Below are positions 22,543 to 36,429 of a DNA stretch of 64,000 nt, piece by piece (position 1 is the first letter of the stretch; the number at the start of each line of letters is the position of its first letter). Under the pieces are notes generated by a model. The model did not search any database. It had not been told where the DNA came from and saw nothing but the letters and a program-made list of their open reading frames with translations. A program made the position numbers and the translations under genes. The stretch comes from Cunninghamia lanceolata. Lineage: Eukaryota > Streptophyta > Pinopsida > Cupressales > Cupressaceae. The DNA lies in assembly GCA_027924645.1 (NCBI GenBank), contig BSBN01000297.1, forward strand, positions 3,224,001 through 3,288,000, read 5' to 3'.

Positions 22543-24959
22543 TGTTGGTTATTTTTCCCGAATCGGCAGAGGGTTTGCCAGTTCCTATGCACAGGCTGAT
22601 TCAGCCAACAGAAACGCGAGGTTGCGTGAGCTACCTCCCCTTCACTTCTGGTTCTGTCGCACCAAGGGGGTATCCCTACTTGATAAAGATATAACATTCA
22701 CTCTCCAAATGACAGAAAGATTTAGCTTTGTGATGACAGGCAGAATACTCTCATGTGTGGACCAAGATTTGTGTGACAAATCACAAAGTTGGCAACATTC
22801 TTGGACATATGTGTTTGGTTAAGGATGAGAGTATGCAGGGGTTCCTAATCCTACTCCTACAACTAATAGGTTGGGATAATGGAATGATGGATATGATGAT
22901 TTGGATGCAAGACAAGGGGTTTTGGGTCATAATTACTAACCCAGGAGCAGACCGGTGCCTATCTTAGGGCAAGGAGTCAACTAGACGTATGCAATAGATG
23001 GTTTACAACTAGCATTCAAGTTTCAAGGGGTTGGATTGATGCTTGCCTTACAAACATCACCCAAGAATGGGTATTTAGCTGCCTCTACTTACAGATATCC
23101 CTGCTGACAAACAACCTTCTCCATGCTTAACCTAAAACAATTTAATCCACTCCTTGAATGGAAGTTAGAGATGAAGCATGTGATACAGAAACTTATACCC
23201 TAGAATCTGAGAAACCCTTAGCAGCCAGATTCAAGAGAAGGAAATGCATGCAACGAAGGAGACAAACAGATAAACACATGCATAAGAGCATTTTTCATCT
23301 ATATCAACATGAAATTGAACATACGTGCAAAATACATTCATGATGCAACTCATAAACTCCAGAATGAGATAAAACAACCCAGGATCATGCCCTGTTCTTC
23401 ATTATTTTCACAAAAATGCCCAGGTCTTCAACAACAACAAAAGAGTAACACAGTTTGCTTTTTATAGCAAAACCGTGAATTCAGCAAAATTAATTACAAG
23501 GCCAGACAAAAAATCTGCCAGATTCAATGCACGAGGAATGGTGCTCAGGAATATTCAATGTTGCGGAGGGACAAAGAGGAATGAGTAGGTGGAATCGGGA
23601 TCTGCACCGCCGCTCCAAGACTTTCATCTTCAATTCGGGTGGTTGACTTGTCAACTCGACCCATACCTCCCTGCACAATCTGCCATTAAAGCTTCAGCTA
23701 CCCACAACCTCAGAAAATGCAATAGCAGCGTGTCCACGGAGTTTTCCCGCTCAAAACAATGCCTATGGATGCAAAGAAAACCCACGCTGTAACTTAAAAC
23801 TTGGCTGTCGATCTGTCTCCCAATCGCTGAGATCAAATGGCCTCAAAATCACGTTGACCAGGTCGCCAACCAGTTAGATCGAGCCACGTAGGCACCTTTT
23901 GCTATCGCTGGCTTTTCCACGTACCATTTTGCCATTTTCACCCTTGTATATGCAGAAACATGCATATACAATCGTCTGATATAAAAGCTGGACCTCAAAC
24001 ACTTACCTGCCGCATTTGATTTTCCCATCGGGTCTGAAATGCATATGTTTCATTGCACCTATCACTTTTTATATGCAAAAACATATACAAGCACCTTATA
24101 TACAAGCCGAACCTCAAATTTTATAGAACAATTTGAAATTGGGTTCAGTTCCGGCTTGTACCTCTCTTCTTTGTATATCCGCGATATGCAACACACACAT
24201 ACATACAAGCCGCGGACTTTGAGTCATGATGCATCAGAATGAACCTACCTTTGAAGTCCAACTTGTATCCTTTTACTGTACATTAGCTTGTATATCGACA
24301 TATACAAACGCTTTATACAACCCATGGACCTCAAACTTCATTCACTACACTTCATCCTTCCATCGCGTCCGGATTGTATGTCTTTTCTTGCATATCAGCT
24401 TGTATGTCCAAACATACAAGCAAATACATATACAACTGGTGGGCCCCAAGCCTTGTATCTCCCCTGCGGCACTGTAGCAAACGTATGTGCGCCAGCCTTT
24501 GAATATTTTTCAATGTACATTTCCATTGTATGCCGAATATACAAACGGGAATCTTCCATGGAATATACCTGCAATGTATCTTTTCTTTGTATTTAACCGT
24601 TGTATGTCTGAACATACAAACCAAATATACATGCAACCCAATATGCAAGCAACGAATATTCCTCGAATCTTCAATGTATATTCCGCCCTTGTACATCCTC
24701 CTTTTGAACCTGATATGCATTCAGAAATGCATCTAACTCATTTTTTCAAAGGGCGATAGAGATTTTTGACCCGCCAATGCACACTTTGACCTGTATATAT
24801 ATACAAACACCTTTGTACATACAAAGATACTGCATACAAACTAATTTTTTTATTTTTTTACAACTGCAGAGGTCAAAAGAGATAGAACTTTTTGGATTTT
24901 TGAAAAGGGGCCTGCATATTTAAATGCTTGAAACCTGAATACTTATGCAGGCACCACCA
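22543..24959 (-). repeat. 5' LTR of element E
   Basis: Partner of 17674-20087. It carries the same hairpin cluster at about 23944-24828 (for example GCTTGTATGT/ACATACAAGC at 24398-24421). Immediately right is the duplicated CATAG and then resumed pol of element D. Confidence 0.92.
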
Positions 24960-27432
24960 CATAGGATATACATTAATGAAGGATGCAGACCAGTTAGGCA
25001 GCCTCAAAGAAGGATGAAACCTACAGTAAGAGAAATAGTGAAGAATGAATTGTAAAAATTATTAGATGCAAGATTCATATACCCAATATCAGATAGCCAA
25101 TGGGTGTCTCCACTAGTAATAGTGCCAAAGAAAGGAGGTAAGTGGAGAGTTTGTGTAGACTACAGAGAATTAAATACTGCCACTAGGAAATATCATTTCC
25201 CTCTTCCTTTCATTGACCAGGTCCTAGACTCCTTGGCTGGTAAAAAGTATTTTTCTTTTCTTGATGGATTCAGTGGATATAATCAGATCAAGATAGCCCC
25301 TAAAGACCAGGATAAGACCACATTTACATGCCCATGGGGGACATATGCCTATTTTGTCCTTCCATTTGGACTATGCAATGCTCCTACCACATTTCAAAGA
25401 GTTGTTTTAAGCATCTTTGTTGACCTTACCCATGACTCTATGGAAGTTTATATGGATGACTTCACCACTTATGGGGAGTCTTATGAGGAGGCCTTGAAGA
25501 ACCTTGAAAATGTACTGTAGATATGTTAAGATCATAATCTGTCCCTTAGTCATGAAAAATGTTTCATGATGATGTAGGAAGGAGTAGTGCTTGGTCACTT
25601 TGTGTCTAAAGCAGGCATTCAAGTGGATCCACACAAAATTGAAATCATTTCAACCTTACCTGTTCCTCAAAAATAGAAAGATGTCAGAAGTTTTCTAGGT
25701 CATGTCAGGTATTATAGAAGATTTATAAAGGATTTCAGTAAAATTGTTGCTCCTTTGTTTGTCTTACTCTCTAAAGATGCAGAATTTAATTGGACAGCTG
25801 ACTGTCAGATATCCTTTGACCATCTCAAAGAGTCATTAACGAAGATACCTATACTTAGAGGACCTAATTGGGCAATACCTTTCCATATACATACAAATGC
25901 TTCTGATTTTGCTGTGGGAGCTGTGTTAGGATAGAAAGAAGGGAATGTGGAATATGTAATTTACTACATCAGCGAGAATCTTCAAGATATAGCAAATTAT
26001 CTAGTCATAGGGAAAACACCTCCACACCTCTCACCTAGAGAGAGGCATCACCTTGTGGAGCGCAACTTTCCCTATTCATGGGTATCTAGTTATCTCTTCT
26101 ATACAGAACCAAATCATATTATGAGAAGGTGTATCAGGGAAGATGAAGTGTATGACATTTTCAGAGCTTGTCATGATGAACCCTGTGGTGGACACTTTGC
26201 AACCAAGAGGACAACAGTCAAAATTCTGAATACTAGATATTATTGGTCAACATTACATAAAGATACAACTCTCTATACAAGAAGATGTGACTGTTGTCAA
26301 AGGATGGGTAGACCTATAAGAAGTGATGAAATGTCGCTAAAACCACAACTGGTGGTCACACCATTTGACAAATGGGGCATTGATTTTATTGGACCCATAT
26401 ATCCACCTTCTAACCACAAGGAATATACTTGTTTGCACTGATTAACTTACAAAATGGGTGGAAGTAAAAGCCTTTGACAGTAGCCAGAGATAGTAAAGTT
26501 GTTGCATTCCTCTATGAAGAAATATTTACAAGGTATGGGGCCCCAAGGGAAATAGTCACAGATCAAGGGCCATAGTTTACATTTGCACTAATTGCTAGCC
26601 TTATTCAGGAGTATGAAATCGGGCATAAAAAGTCCACCCCTATCATCCACAGTCAAATGGTCAAGTTGAGGTGATCAACAGAGAGCTTGAGGCAATATTG
26701 ACAAAGACAGTTGTAGTGCATAAGAAAGATTGGGCATCAAGACTCTCTGAAGCAGTTTGGGCATATAGAACTACATGGAAAACAACAACATGGTACACAC
26801 CATATGAACTAGTTTATGGAAAGAAAGCTCCTATTGAGTTTGAATATAAAACACTGAGAACAACTGTCCAACTTGGTATGGACCTGTCAATAGCCAAAAA
26901 GGAAAGACTATATTAGCTTAATGCCTTAGAAGAACTAAGGATGGAAGCAGTTCATCACACTAGATTAGTACAAAACTAGAGAATCAAATGGCATGATCAC
27001 TATATTAAAACCAAGGACTTTTAGGCAGGTGATTGTGCACTTCTCTACGACTCTAGATATAAAGATCATAAGGGCAGATGGTTAGGCCCTTATGAGATCA
27101 AGGAAGTTTTCCCAAATGGCGCAGTCCAATTAACTACAATTGACCAAGTTAGATTCTCACTGATAGTTAATGGGTATCAATTGAAATTGTATAAGAAGCC
27201 TTTAAGTAAAGTTGCATTTCTCCAGCAATTAAAGGTAGATATGGATAATGAAGTTCCATAGCCTTTTGAATTAGAAGAAGTCTCCAGCCAGGTAGTAGCT
27301 GAAAATAATGTTCCAACACTAAATCTAGCTACCACATTGAATGAAATTCCACAACCCTTTGCCTCCGGTGAGGATTCCAGCCAAGTATCAGCTAATCATA
27401 TTGTTCCAGTAATAGATCAAGTTCCACAATAA
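24960..27432 (+). pseudogene. Gypsy pol of element D, C-terminal part (RT, truncated RNase H, integrase)
   Basis: From 24960 the frame continues the split RT. Motifs include WVSPLVIVPKK, WRVCVDYRELN, FLDGFSGYNQI, LPFGLCNAPTTFQR and YMDD (about 25449). RNase H begins after SDFAVGAVLG but is cut short: its usual catalytic middle is absent between YYISENLQ and ANYLVIGKTPPHLSPRE. Integrase follows with an HHCC finger ending CDCCQRMG, the first Asp in WGIDFIGP, TDQG, and HPQSNGQVEVINREL. Frame 24960-26441 is constant but has about six stops, mostly CAG/CAA to TAG/TAA. A frameshift lies near 26440 and more stops follow. No chromodomain is seen. Confidence 0.9.
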
Positions 27433-28363
27433 GTTTGAGTTCTACAAACTCTGTACATAAATAAAAAATCACAAAGCACATACATCACATAGCAATAGCA
27501 ATAAAACAAGGTGATCTTCCAATTAGAAGTTCCAGCTCCATCATTCCAGTTACCATTCTACACCAGAACTTTCCTTTGGCATTCAACCACTCCACTAAAG
27601 GAACCTATAGCCAAAGGCATTCTACCGTTCCATGGGACATGTATTTTCTGCACCTGCAGCCAAGGGTTTTTCATTCACTTGGGACATGTAAAAGCTGCAC
27701 CCACAACCAATGCATATGGGACCTGTTTATTTCATGTTCTGATTGCGTGCATGCAGCCATGCTGCCTGCCACACCTTTTCTCGTGCCATCTGCATGCCGC
27801 CATCTTTTCGATGGATAGTACTTTCCTGTTACGTGTCACACATCTACTATATTCCGTCAGCACACTTTGTCACTATCACATCACTATTATTCACTCCAGC
27901 TCGTTCGTTGAGTACATCAACTCAATCTGCCATGCAATCATGTTTACATGCAACAATTCCAATTTTGACATCACCTCAATGGTATTCATCTCACTCATTT
28001 CTTTAATTAACATTTATTGCTACTAATTTCGTGACTTTCTTTATTTGGACATAATTAATTTTCCATATTATATCAATTCGACATGCTTTGAATATGTTCC
28101 TCCGTACCATTGCATGTCTTCTCATTTGAGGACAAATGAAATTTTAGTTGGGGGATTTTAAATTATTTTATGTACATACAAACTTCAAAACCCCTTACTC
28201 CATAATTATTACCATTTGTCGCATAACATACAAGCTAAATAGATCAAGCAATCAACAAAAGCAACTGGTAATAAGGTCCTAGTGAGTAGCATTGGGTATC
28301 AAACAGAGGATTGAGAACGGAGAATTAAGAATAGGGGATTGAGTGTTTTCTTGAGATATTATA
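27433..28363 (+). other. Spacer after pol of element D with internal purine tract
   Basis: The frames at 27511-28026 are low-complexity and have no family match that I know. GAGGACAAATG, then AGTTGGGGGATTTT at 28145-28158, resemble the gypsy 3' purine tract AGTTGGGGGGTG that precedes the LTR at 31005. This may be an older or second plus-strand primer lying before the accessory ORF. Confidence 0.55.
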
Positions 28364-30901
28364 ATGGGTGGTGACCCGATAAGAAGAGAGCCTACTATTC
28401 ACTCAGTACTATTGGCTGACATTGAGTCCTTGCCAATTTTTTAGCATGCAGGATGGTTGCAATATTTTCTCAGGATAACAGAGTATAATGAGGACATTAC
28501 TCAGCAGTTTGCAGAGACATTCCATAATGAGGAAGCTATAGTGAAAGGTTTAAGGGTTGATGTGACTGTAGCAGCTATAGCTGAAGTTAGAAGGCTACGA
28601 GCAAATGGAGAGGAATTTCCTGTAAGAGCAAACACCATTTCTGCAAGGGCCGAGTTCATACGACCAAGAGAAAGGTTGAAATCGACATGTCAAGGTACCA
28701 AACAACTTTCTTTACCCTGGTTTTGGGCCTCAGTAGCTTCTTGGATTATTAAATACCTTACTTGTGATGGGAAGCAGTCTTTACACTGTGGATTTTAATC
28801 TTCTGAGCCATCTTCATCATGGAAGGATAATGAATACCCCAAATTTTTTGTTCAATTTGTAAAAATAGATGTCTATTGAATTTAGAAGGAAAATTTACCA
28901 GTCCTCATTGTTTCATCATGGTTTGATTGTCCTATTAGTAAAGAGAAGTCTGTCTATCCATTACCCTAAATTTTATTGGGAAAGATTTCTTGAAGTTAAT
29001 CATGTTAATGAGGGGCTAATGAGTGTTGAACTAGAGATAGAAGAAGAGGCACATGTAGAAAATTTACAAACAAGGGAAGAAGAGAAAGTGCCTGTAACCT
29101 CTTCTCACCTAGAAGCTACACCTGCCCGTTGCCATGCAACTGTTGAGGAGCAGCCAACTCTGAGCTTTGCTGAACCTATTGAAAAACCTGCCAGTTCCCC
29201 TGCACCCATAGTCTCACCAACTTCATCCCCAATACCAGAACATGTATCCTCGTAGACTTCTAGCCACAAAAAGAAAAAGCTAAAATGAAAACTACGGCCT
29301 GAAGCTTCTAGCTTACCCCCCGCAGCATCTGAAACTACCTATGAAACCCCAACATCTGAAACTCCCTGTAAATCCCCTTCTATTTCAAAAGCCACCAAGA
29401 AAAGGAAATCATCCTCTTCCAAAGTTAAGAAGAAACAAGGAACCCTTGCTCAATCATGTAGGCATTCAGGTCACCTGAAGGAAAAAGAACTTTTAGGGGA
29501 ACCTGAAAAGAGGAATGTAGTTGATATTGATATAGACTCCGAGAGGGAGCACATGTTTTTTGACAGAGGGCAAAATATTTTGGGTTATACACTTATTCAA
29601 GAGTTTGATGCAAAGTCTAAGGAAGAAGATATATGGACAGCTAGAAAAAGTCATAAACCTCCCTCTGAAACTTAAAAACCAAATTTCTCAACCCCTCAAG
29701 ATGAACCTCGGGAAGAAGAGTTATTGTTAGACTCTAAAGACACAACAAAGGGTGAGAAAGATAAGTTACAGCTGGCAATGCAAAAAATTACAGAGTTGGA
29801 GAAACTAAGGGATTATCAACATAAAGAAACTGGATTGAATGACAGGGTTAAAAAGTTAGAAGAATAGTTACATGTCTTCCAGAAATAGGGATTAGGACTT
29901 GAACAATTGGCCCCATTGGCCATCATTGAGATAAATAGGAGGAATCAAGAGCTTATGTAGCCAGAAGAGCAGTCTGTAGAACCTGCTCTAGTTACCTTAC
30001 TTTCAGTCACCTTAGAATTGTGGAATGAAATAGATAAAATAGTAAAGGAATAAGGTGAAATGAAGGAGAAACATAGTAAAGAAATTGAGATGAAAAATGC
30101 AGAAATAAAGAGGTTGAAATTCAAAGTAGACAGAATGGTTTAGTTGATGAGATGTAGGCCACTTGCTAGGGTTTATGCCCTCTATTTGCAAGAGCAATAT
30201 TTGAGCTTTCAATTTAGCCAACTATACAGTGTTGCCCCTGTCTCCCTATTTACACTTGCCTTATTTTTAACAACTTACCAAAGAGCTATCCATGAAATGC
30301 AAAACCAACTATGTGAATTCTACATGAACTTGCCATTCCTTATGATACTCACTAGAATCCCCTAGTTGTAATAAGGGATATGCAATTGAAGGCCTTAGCC
30401 TCATTCATTCAGAATGAGCATGGGAGGGGAGAGTTACTGCAATAGTATAATGAAAGAAATAAGTCACTTCCTGTCAAATTGAGGGCAAAATCTCTAAATC
30501 CCCTGAAGATAGTGGAGGAATGGGTGAACCTGATTGAACATCAAGAGGTAGAAAGTAAACTATTGGAATGCAAAGCCATGGACTATCAAAAATATAGGGA
30601 ATTGGTAGAAATGATTGGTAAGGAAACTTTGGGTTTCTCACAAGGTAGATGGAAGGAATTAACACTAGCACTACAGAGAAAGGAGCCTCACTCAGTATTT
30701 AACTTGTCAGCAGTAATTCACAGGGCAAAGAGATATATAAAATCAGCTAATGAGAATGGGATAACATGGTTACCACTAGTATTCCATCCCCCTCTACTAC
30801 TTTATCCTATTCCACATTGGAAGGGGCAGAGGACTAATCAGGCTGCAGAACAAGCTAGGTGGGACAAATTGGCAGAACAAAAAGGATTCTACCTCAAATA
30901 G
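28364..30901 (+). pseudogene. Accessory ORF of element D, unknown function
   Basis: Between pol and the 3' LTR a sense-strand coding region of ~840 codons starts at ATG 28364 and ends at TAG 30901. It is broken by several stops (the first near 28442, CAG to TAG) and shifts frame near 28800 and 30370. The N-terminal ~140 residues are compact (ITEYNEDITQQFAETFHNEE, IAEVRRLRANGEEFPVR). A Pro/Ser/Thr/Glu-rich linker follows with a basic cluster like a nuclear signal (KKRKSSSSKVKKK, near 29400), then a Lys/Glu coiled coil (~29740-30140) and a helical C-terminus rich in Trp and Pro. I do not recognise it. Position is like Athila env-like ORFs, but no signal peptide or clear membrane anchor is seen. 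Confidence 0.65.
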
Positions 30902-30991
30902 GATATAGGGGTAGAGGAACCTAGATACTACAAAGAGATTGTTCTATAGTACAATCTGAGGCCTTGGTTGCTGGAGGACCAACAATATGAT

Positions 30992-31004
30992 TAGTTGGGG
31001 GGTG
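30992..31004 (+). other. Polypurine tract of element D
   Basis: TAGTTGGGGGGTG directly precedes the 3' LTR start TGATGAGACC at 31005. Confidence 0.8.
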
Positions 31005-32463
<1,459 letters not shown>

Positions 32464-32664
32464 GACTTGGGCGCGAGCACCCAAGTCCCAAGATGCATTT
32501 TTGGTCGGGACCTAAGCATTAAATGGGCCCTTAGTTCCTATTTGACATGGGTTTTGGGGGATTTCTTATCGGGATGAATATTTTGCTTATAGAGTGTAAA
32601 CACGGGGATCTAGGAGCTAAACTAGAAGGTAAAAAGGCATATGTCCACTTTTTACTCCATAACA
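32464..32664 (-). repeat. 3' LTR of element C, remaining part
   Basis: It begins with the second GACTT (32464-32468), continues the LTR interrupted at 16681, and ends CCATAACA at 32664. It aligns with 37476-37676. Confidence 0.9.
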
Positions 32665-33310
32665 TTTAGCCCCCACTTTATTGTGTGTGCGATCCTACAA
32701 TACAACACATGCATTAAAGTATAGTCGAAGCATATCAAAACACATCAAACACTAGAATGAATACACACCCTAAGCTTGAAGGACTATTTCTAGCCCCCAG
32801 GCATAGGCAAACATAAGAAAACATAAGACATAGTGAATATAGTTAGGAAGCACACAATACATGGAGAAGACAATGAAAGCACACAATACGTGGAGAAAAC
32901 ATGAATGCAGTCATGCAAGACACAAAGAAGACATAAAGAGAAGACATGATTAAGCAATTACATATCTATATATAATGCTAACTAAAGTAAACAAAACACA
33001 CATGAAAAGACACGCAAAACACATACAACATGGGGGGCTCATCGCCACATGTCTTTAGAGCACACCACAAACACGTAATACATGCAGAGTTGACACATAA
33101 AACACATGGAAGACACACGGAATACACAAGTACCGTATAATATGCCATAGACACACTATACGTCTTATACATGACAAACACGTGCAATAAGAAGGAGCTC
33201 ATCGCTGCACTCCACTATCTAAAACATGCCAAACACACCTGACGGTTGAGCTACGCTACCACAACCACCAAAGACATGTTTAAGGGTGAATTATTCAAGA
33301 TCCAACCCCA

Positions 33311-33571
33311 CCTCGTGATGAGGACTTTGTATAAAAGGATGTGCACTAGCTCAAGAGATACACCATCCTGCCTCATGATGAGGGCTTTGTTTTAAAACTA
33401 TGCACACTAGCTCAAGAGATACACCATCCTGCCTCATGATGAGGGCTTTGTTTTAAAAGGATGTGCACTAGCTCAAGAGATACACCATCCTGCCTCGCGA
33501 TGAGGGATTTGTTTTAAAATGATGCGCACTAGCTCAAGAGATATGCCATCCCACCTCATGATGAGGGCTTT
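33311..33571. repeat. 61-bp tandem repeat in element C
   Basis: Units starting CCTC(A/G)(T/C)GATGAGG begin at 33311, 33371, 33432, 33493 and 33554 (periods 60, 61, 61, 61). The last is truncated. Shared words are GCACTAGCTCAAGAGATA and CACCATCCTG. Confidence 0.92.
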
Positions 33572-34487
33572 CAAACATGCTTTGTCAATGTCAAAAGTAA
33601 TCAAACAGTTACCATTGTATATGCCCCCACCTTAAGGTGGTTGATATTGCTTGTCGATATCAAACACATTAAGATAGAGTTAAAACACGTAAGGGAACAA
33701 GAGCTTTCACAAATCCCATGCCCCAAAGGTGACATGTGCCATGATCGTCGAATGTTCCCACAAACAAATCATTATGATTTGCTAAGATAATCAACAAGAT
33801 ATAAGCTTTGGTTAGAAAATCTTACTCTAAGATAATAACCAAATCCATTCATAAAAGCTATTCATAAATCATATATTAGATCACATCAAAAACCAAGGGT
33901 ACACTTGCGAGTTTGGAACCGAGTATAGTCGTTGAGCTATGCTGTAAGTATCTCAGAACCTAGTGTAGCAACAAGGTGAGATACCAGACAATCCAAAATG
34001 CATTGGAGCAGATTGAGAGTATTGCAAAGGTTTGTTACAAATCACAACATGGTACATCACACGAAGTGATTCTACTAGTCAAGCATAGGATATATATATC
34101 CCCATCTGCATATATGGACTAGGTCCATTTTTGCTTTCTTGTTGAAGGGACACATGGTCCTTATCAGTATTTATTTGTTTTCGTCATCTGTCGACTAGTA
34201 GAGTCATTGAAGAATGTAAACAATAACAAATGAGAGAGGAGATAAGAGTGACTTGGGTTTACAACATGGGAAGATGCCCCCAAGACATCCTCCACAATGT
34301 TATGCCCCCAAGGCACAACACTCAACAATAAAATAGAGGAGAGGAAAGAAGAAGAATAGAGGAACAAATAGAAGAATGGTCACAATAGAGACAGTCTCCT
34401 TGTATCCTTGACCTTACAAGAGTATCAAGGGTCATTGAAAGAGACCTAAACAACATTTAACACAACACGGGGGAACACAACACAACA

Positions 34488-35557
34488 CTAACAACATATA
34501 TATGTAGGAGGAGGCCACCCTTGAGAGAAACTGGAATAGATGCTACATTGAGGGTGGCTAAATGAGGGAGAAATACTTACCTGCGTCAATGGGATATTTC
34601 CTAGTGGACAATCCATGTCTACCATCATAGGATATATCATATTTAGTCTTGTGTTAGCATTAGTACACTTATTCACCATCCCCTTAGTGGGTGGAATAGG
34701 TGAATTGTTTTGAGTGATCTTGACATCCATCCGTAAGGGATTTAATGTGAGAGACCTTTCCTCATCCACTAGTGCTTCATCTATTGAAGGGAGAGCATAG
34801 GAATGAAGGGAAGGTAAAGTTTTGTTAGGAGAATTCTTGGTGATTATATCTTTAATGATGTCCAAAGGGTTTGAACATGCAACCAAAGAAGAACTATCCA
34901 TGGCCTTCACATACTTAATGATATCCAAGGGACTTGGACATTCAAGAAAAGGGAGGAGATCGATGATCTTCCCTTCCTTAGTGATATCCAAGGTACTTGA
35001 ACATTCAACTAAATGAGGAAGATTAAGGGTCTTCACTTCCTTAGCAATATCCAAGGTACTTGGATATTCAACTAGAGGAGGAAGATCGATAGTATGATCC
35101 ATAGAGACTTCATGCAGTATGGTAAGGATAGAATTATTAATATTGTTAGATGAATGCTCATTATCTAGCCATGGAGTGTTCTTCATTAGAGGGGGTTCTT
35201 CATTCCCTAATGCTTCATCTTTCAAAGGGAGAGCATTGGAATGAAGAAAGAATAGGGTGATGTTAAGGGATGCGTCAATGATTTCATCCTCTTGCACCAA
35301 AATGTCCTCATAAGTGGGAACAACTTTGGGAGAGAGATCCTAAGGTAAAACTGAGTTACCATCAATGTATTAGAGACTAGATCCAGTGCATGATCCTGAC
35401 CTTTAGCAATAGGAGTCGTAGTAGAATGTCCAATAGAGATAAAGTCATATAGGGCTTCATCTAACATATTGAAGTCATCACTACTAAACGATGCATCATA
35501 TTTATTATTATCTATGAATTTAGTGAGATCATCTAATATCGAATGATGTATTCCCAT
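34488..35557 (-). pseudogene. Repeat-containing ORF of element C, frameshifted
   Basis: Two overlapping minus-strand frames (35557-35222 and 35300-34488) appear to be one coding region broken by a frameshift near 35250-35300. The product is acidic, Ser/Pro/Leu-rich, with four copies of a 21-residue unit of the form (P/S)(S/N)xLDIxKxxKxxxLxxLVEC. No enzyme or Gag motif is recognised. Related non-autonomous plant elements often keep one unidentified ORF, so an element-encoded protein is plausible; a host fragment captured by the element is the alternative. Confidence 0.5.
34855..35095 (-). repeat. 63-bp in-frame tandem repeat
   Basis: The word TCCAA(A/G)G marks units at 34861, 34924, 34987 and 35050: exactly 63 bp apart, four copies. 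A multiple of three keeps the 21-residue protein repeat in frame. Confidence 0.88.
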
Positions 35558-36429
35558 GAGGGTTATGAAGCTTTCAAAGTTAGATATACAACAAAATATT
35601 TCATATGTGGAACATGTAGAAATGTCAATGTCATATATGTATGCTATTTGATTTAAGACTTAAGGACGCTTATTAGTGAATTTATAGAAATTATCAATAT
35701 CTATGATGCATGCAAACAAAGCTTCCAAAGATGAATAACAAAAAGCATCCATGATGAAAATATGATAGATCTTTTGTACACCAAATCACTAGTTGGAGGG
35801 AATCATGTTTTTGAAAATAAAAAACACACTAATTTCACTACAAATAAAGTGAGTATGATGTCAAAAATGCTGCACAAAAAGGCAATGTGAATGATTTTAA
35901 AAGTTTTCTCCAAGAAGTGTGAAGAGAGTGTTTAACACCCTTAATGTTGAAATACACATTGTGTAATTACAAAATTTAAAATTTTAAGGCAAGAACACAC
36001 AGTGAAGCAACACTACAACTCAAAATCAGATTTGAATGGGTGTTGGAAGAGAGCAACAAAATCTGAAATAAGATTTTGACTACAAACCCTAGCTTTTGTA
36101 AAAAACTAGGTTATATGAAAAATGCAAGTCTTGAACAAAACCCTTACAAATGAGATATGCAAATGCAAGATGTGATATCATGAAATGATTAATTGTTTTA
36201 ATTTAACTCAGATCTGATGTAAAATAAGAAAATCAAATATTTCCAATGATATGCAATGAAATCATGCAAAACTATTCCTTTATGCAAGCTTGAAATGCTT
36301 ATTTTTTCACTTTTTTAAAGTAATGCAAGATTTTTCAATGAAGAATGATAAGTATGATGTGAATTAATGCAAGATCTGATTTCAATACTCATCAAGATGC
36401 AAATGCTCGATGCTATGGGTTCACTAAAA

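Larger units (their letters stand above)
17674..24959 (-). mobile_element. Element E: gag-only LTR retrotransposon with hairpin-rich LTRs
   Basis: Direct repeats of 2,414 and 2,417 bp (17674-20087, 22543-24959) enclose 2.45 kb. Target duplication CATAG is perfect (17669-17673; 24960-24964). Minus orientation is shown by the gag frame and by the primer-binding site next to the right LTR. The single long ORF has a gypsy Gag domain and no pol, so the element fits the known class of terminal-repeat elements with a GAG domain only (TR-GAG). It lies in the RT region of element D and is the youngest of the nest. Confidence 0.93.
32665..36429 (-). other. Interior of element C
   Basis: Reading right to left: leader, a broken repeat-containing ORF (35557-34488), the 61-bp minisatellite, and a purine tract at 32665-32680 (minus strand AAAGTGGGGGCTAAA). 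No gag, RT or integrase motifs are seen. About 32800-33240 is rich in ACACA words. Confidence 0.7.

Noticed and set aside
27511..28026. 171-codon frame after pol in element D
   Set aside because: It overlaps two other open frames, is low in complexity and lies in the spacer before the second purine tract; coding is not supported.
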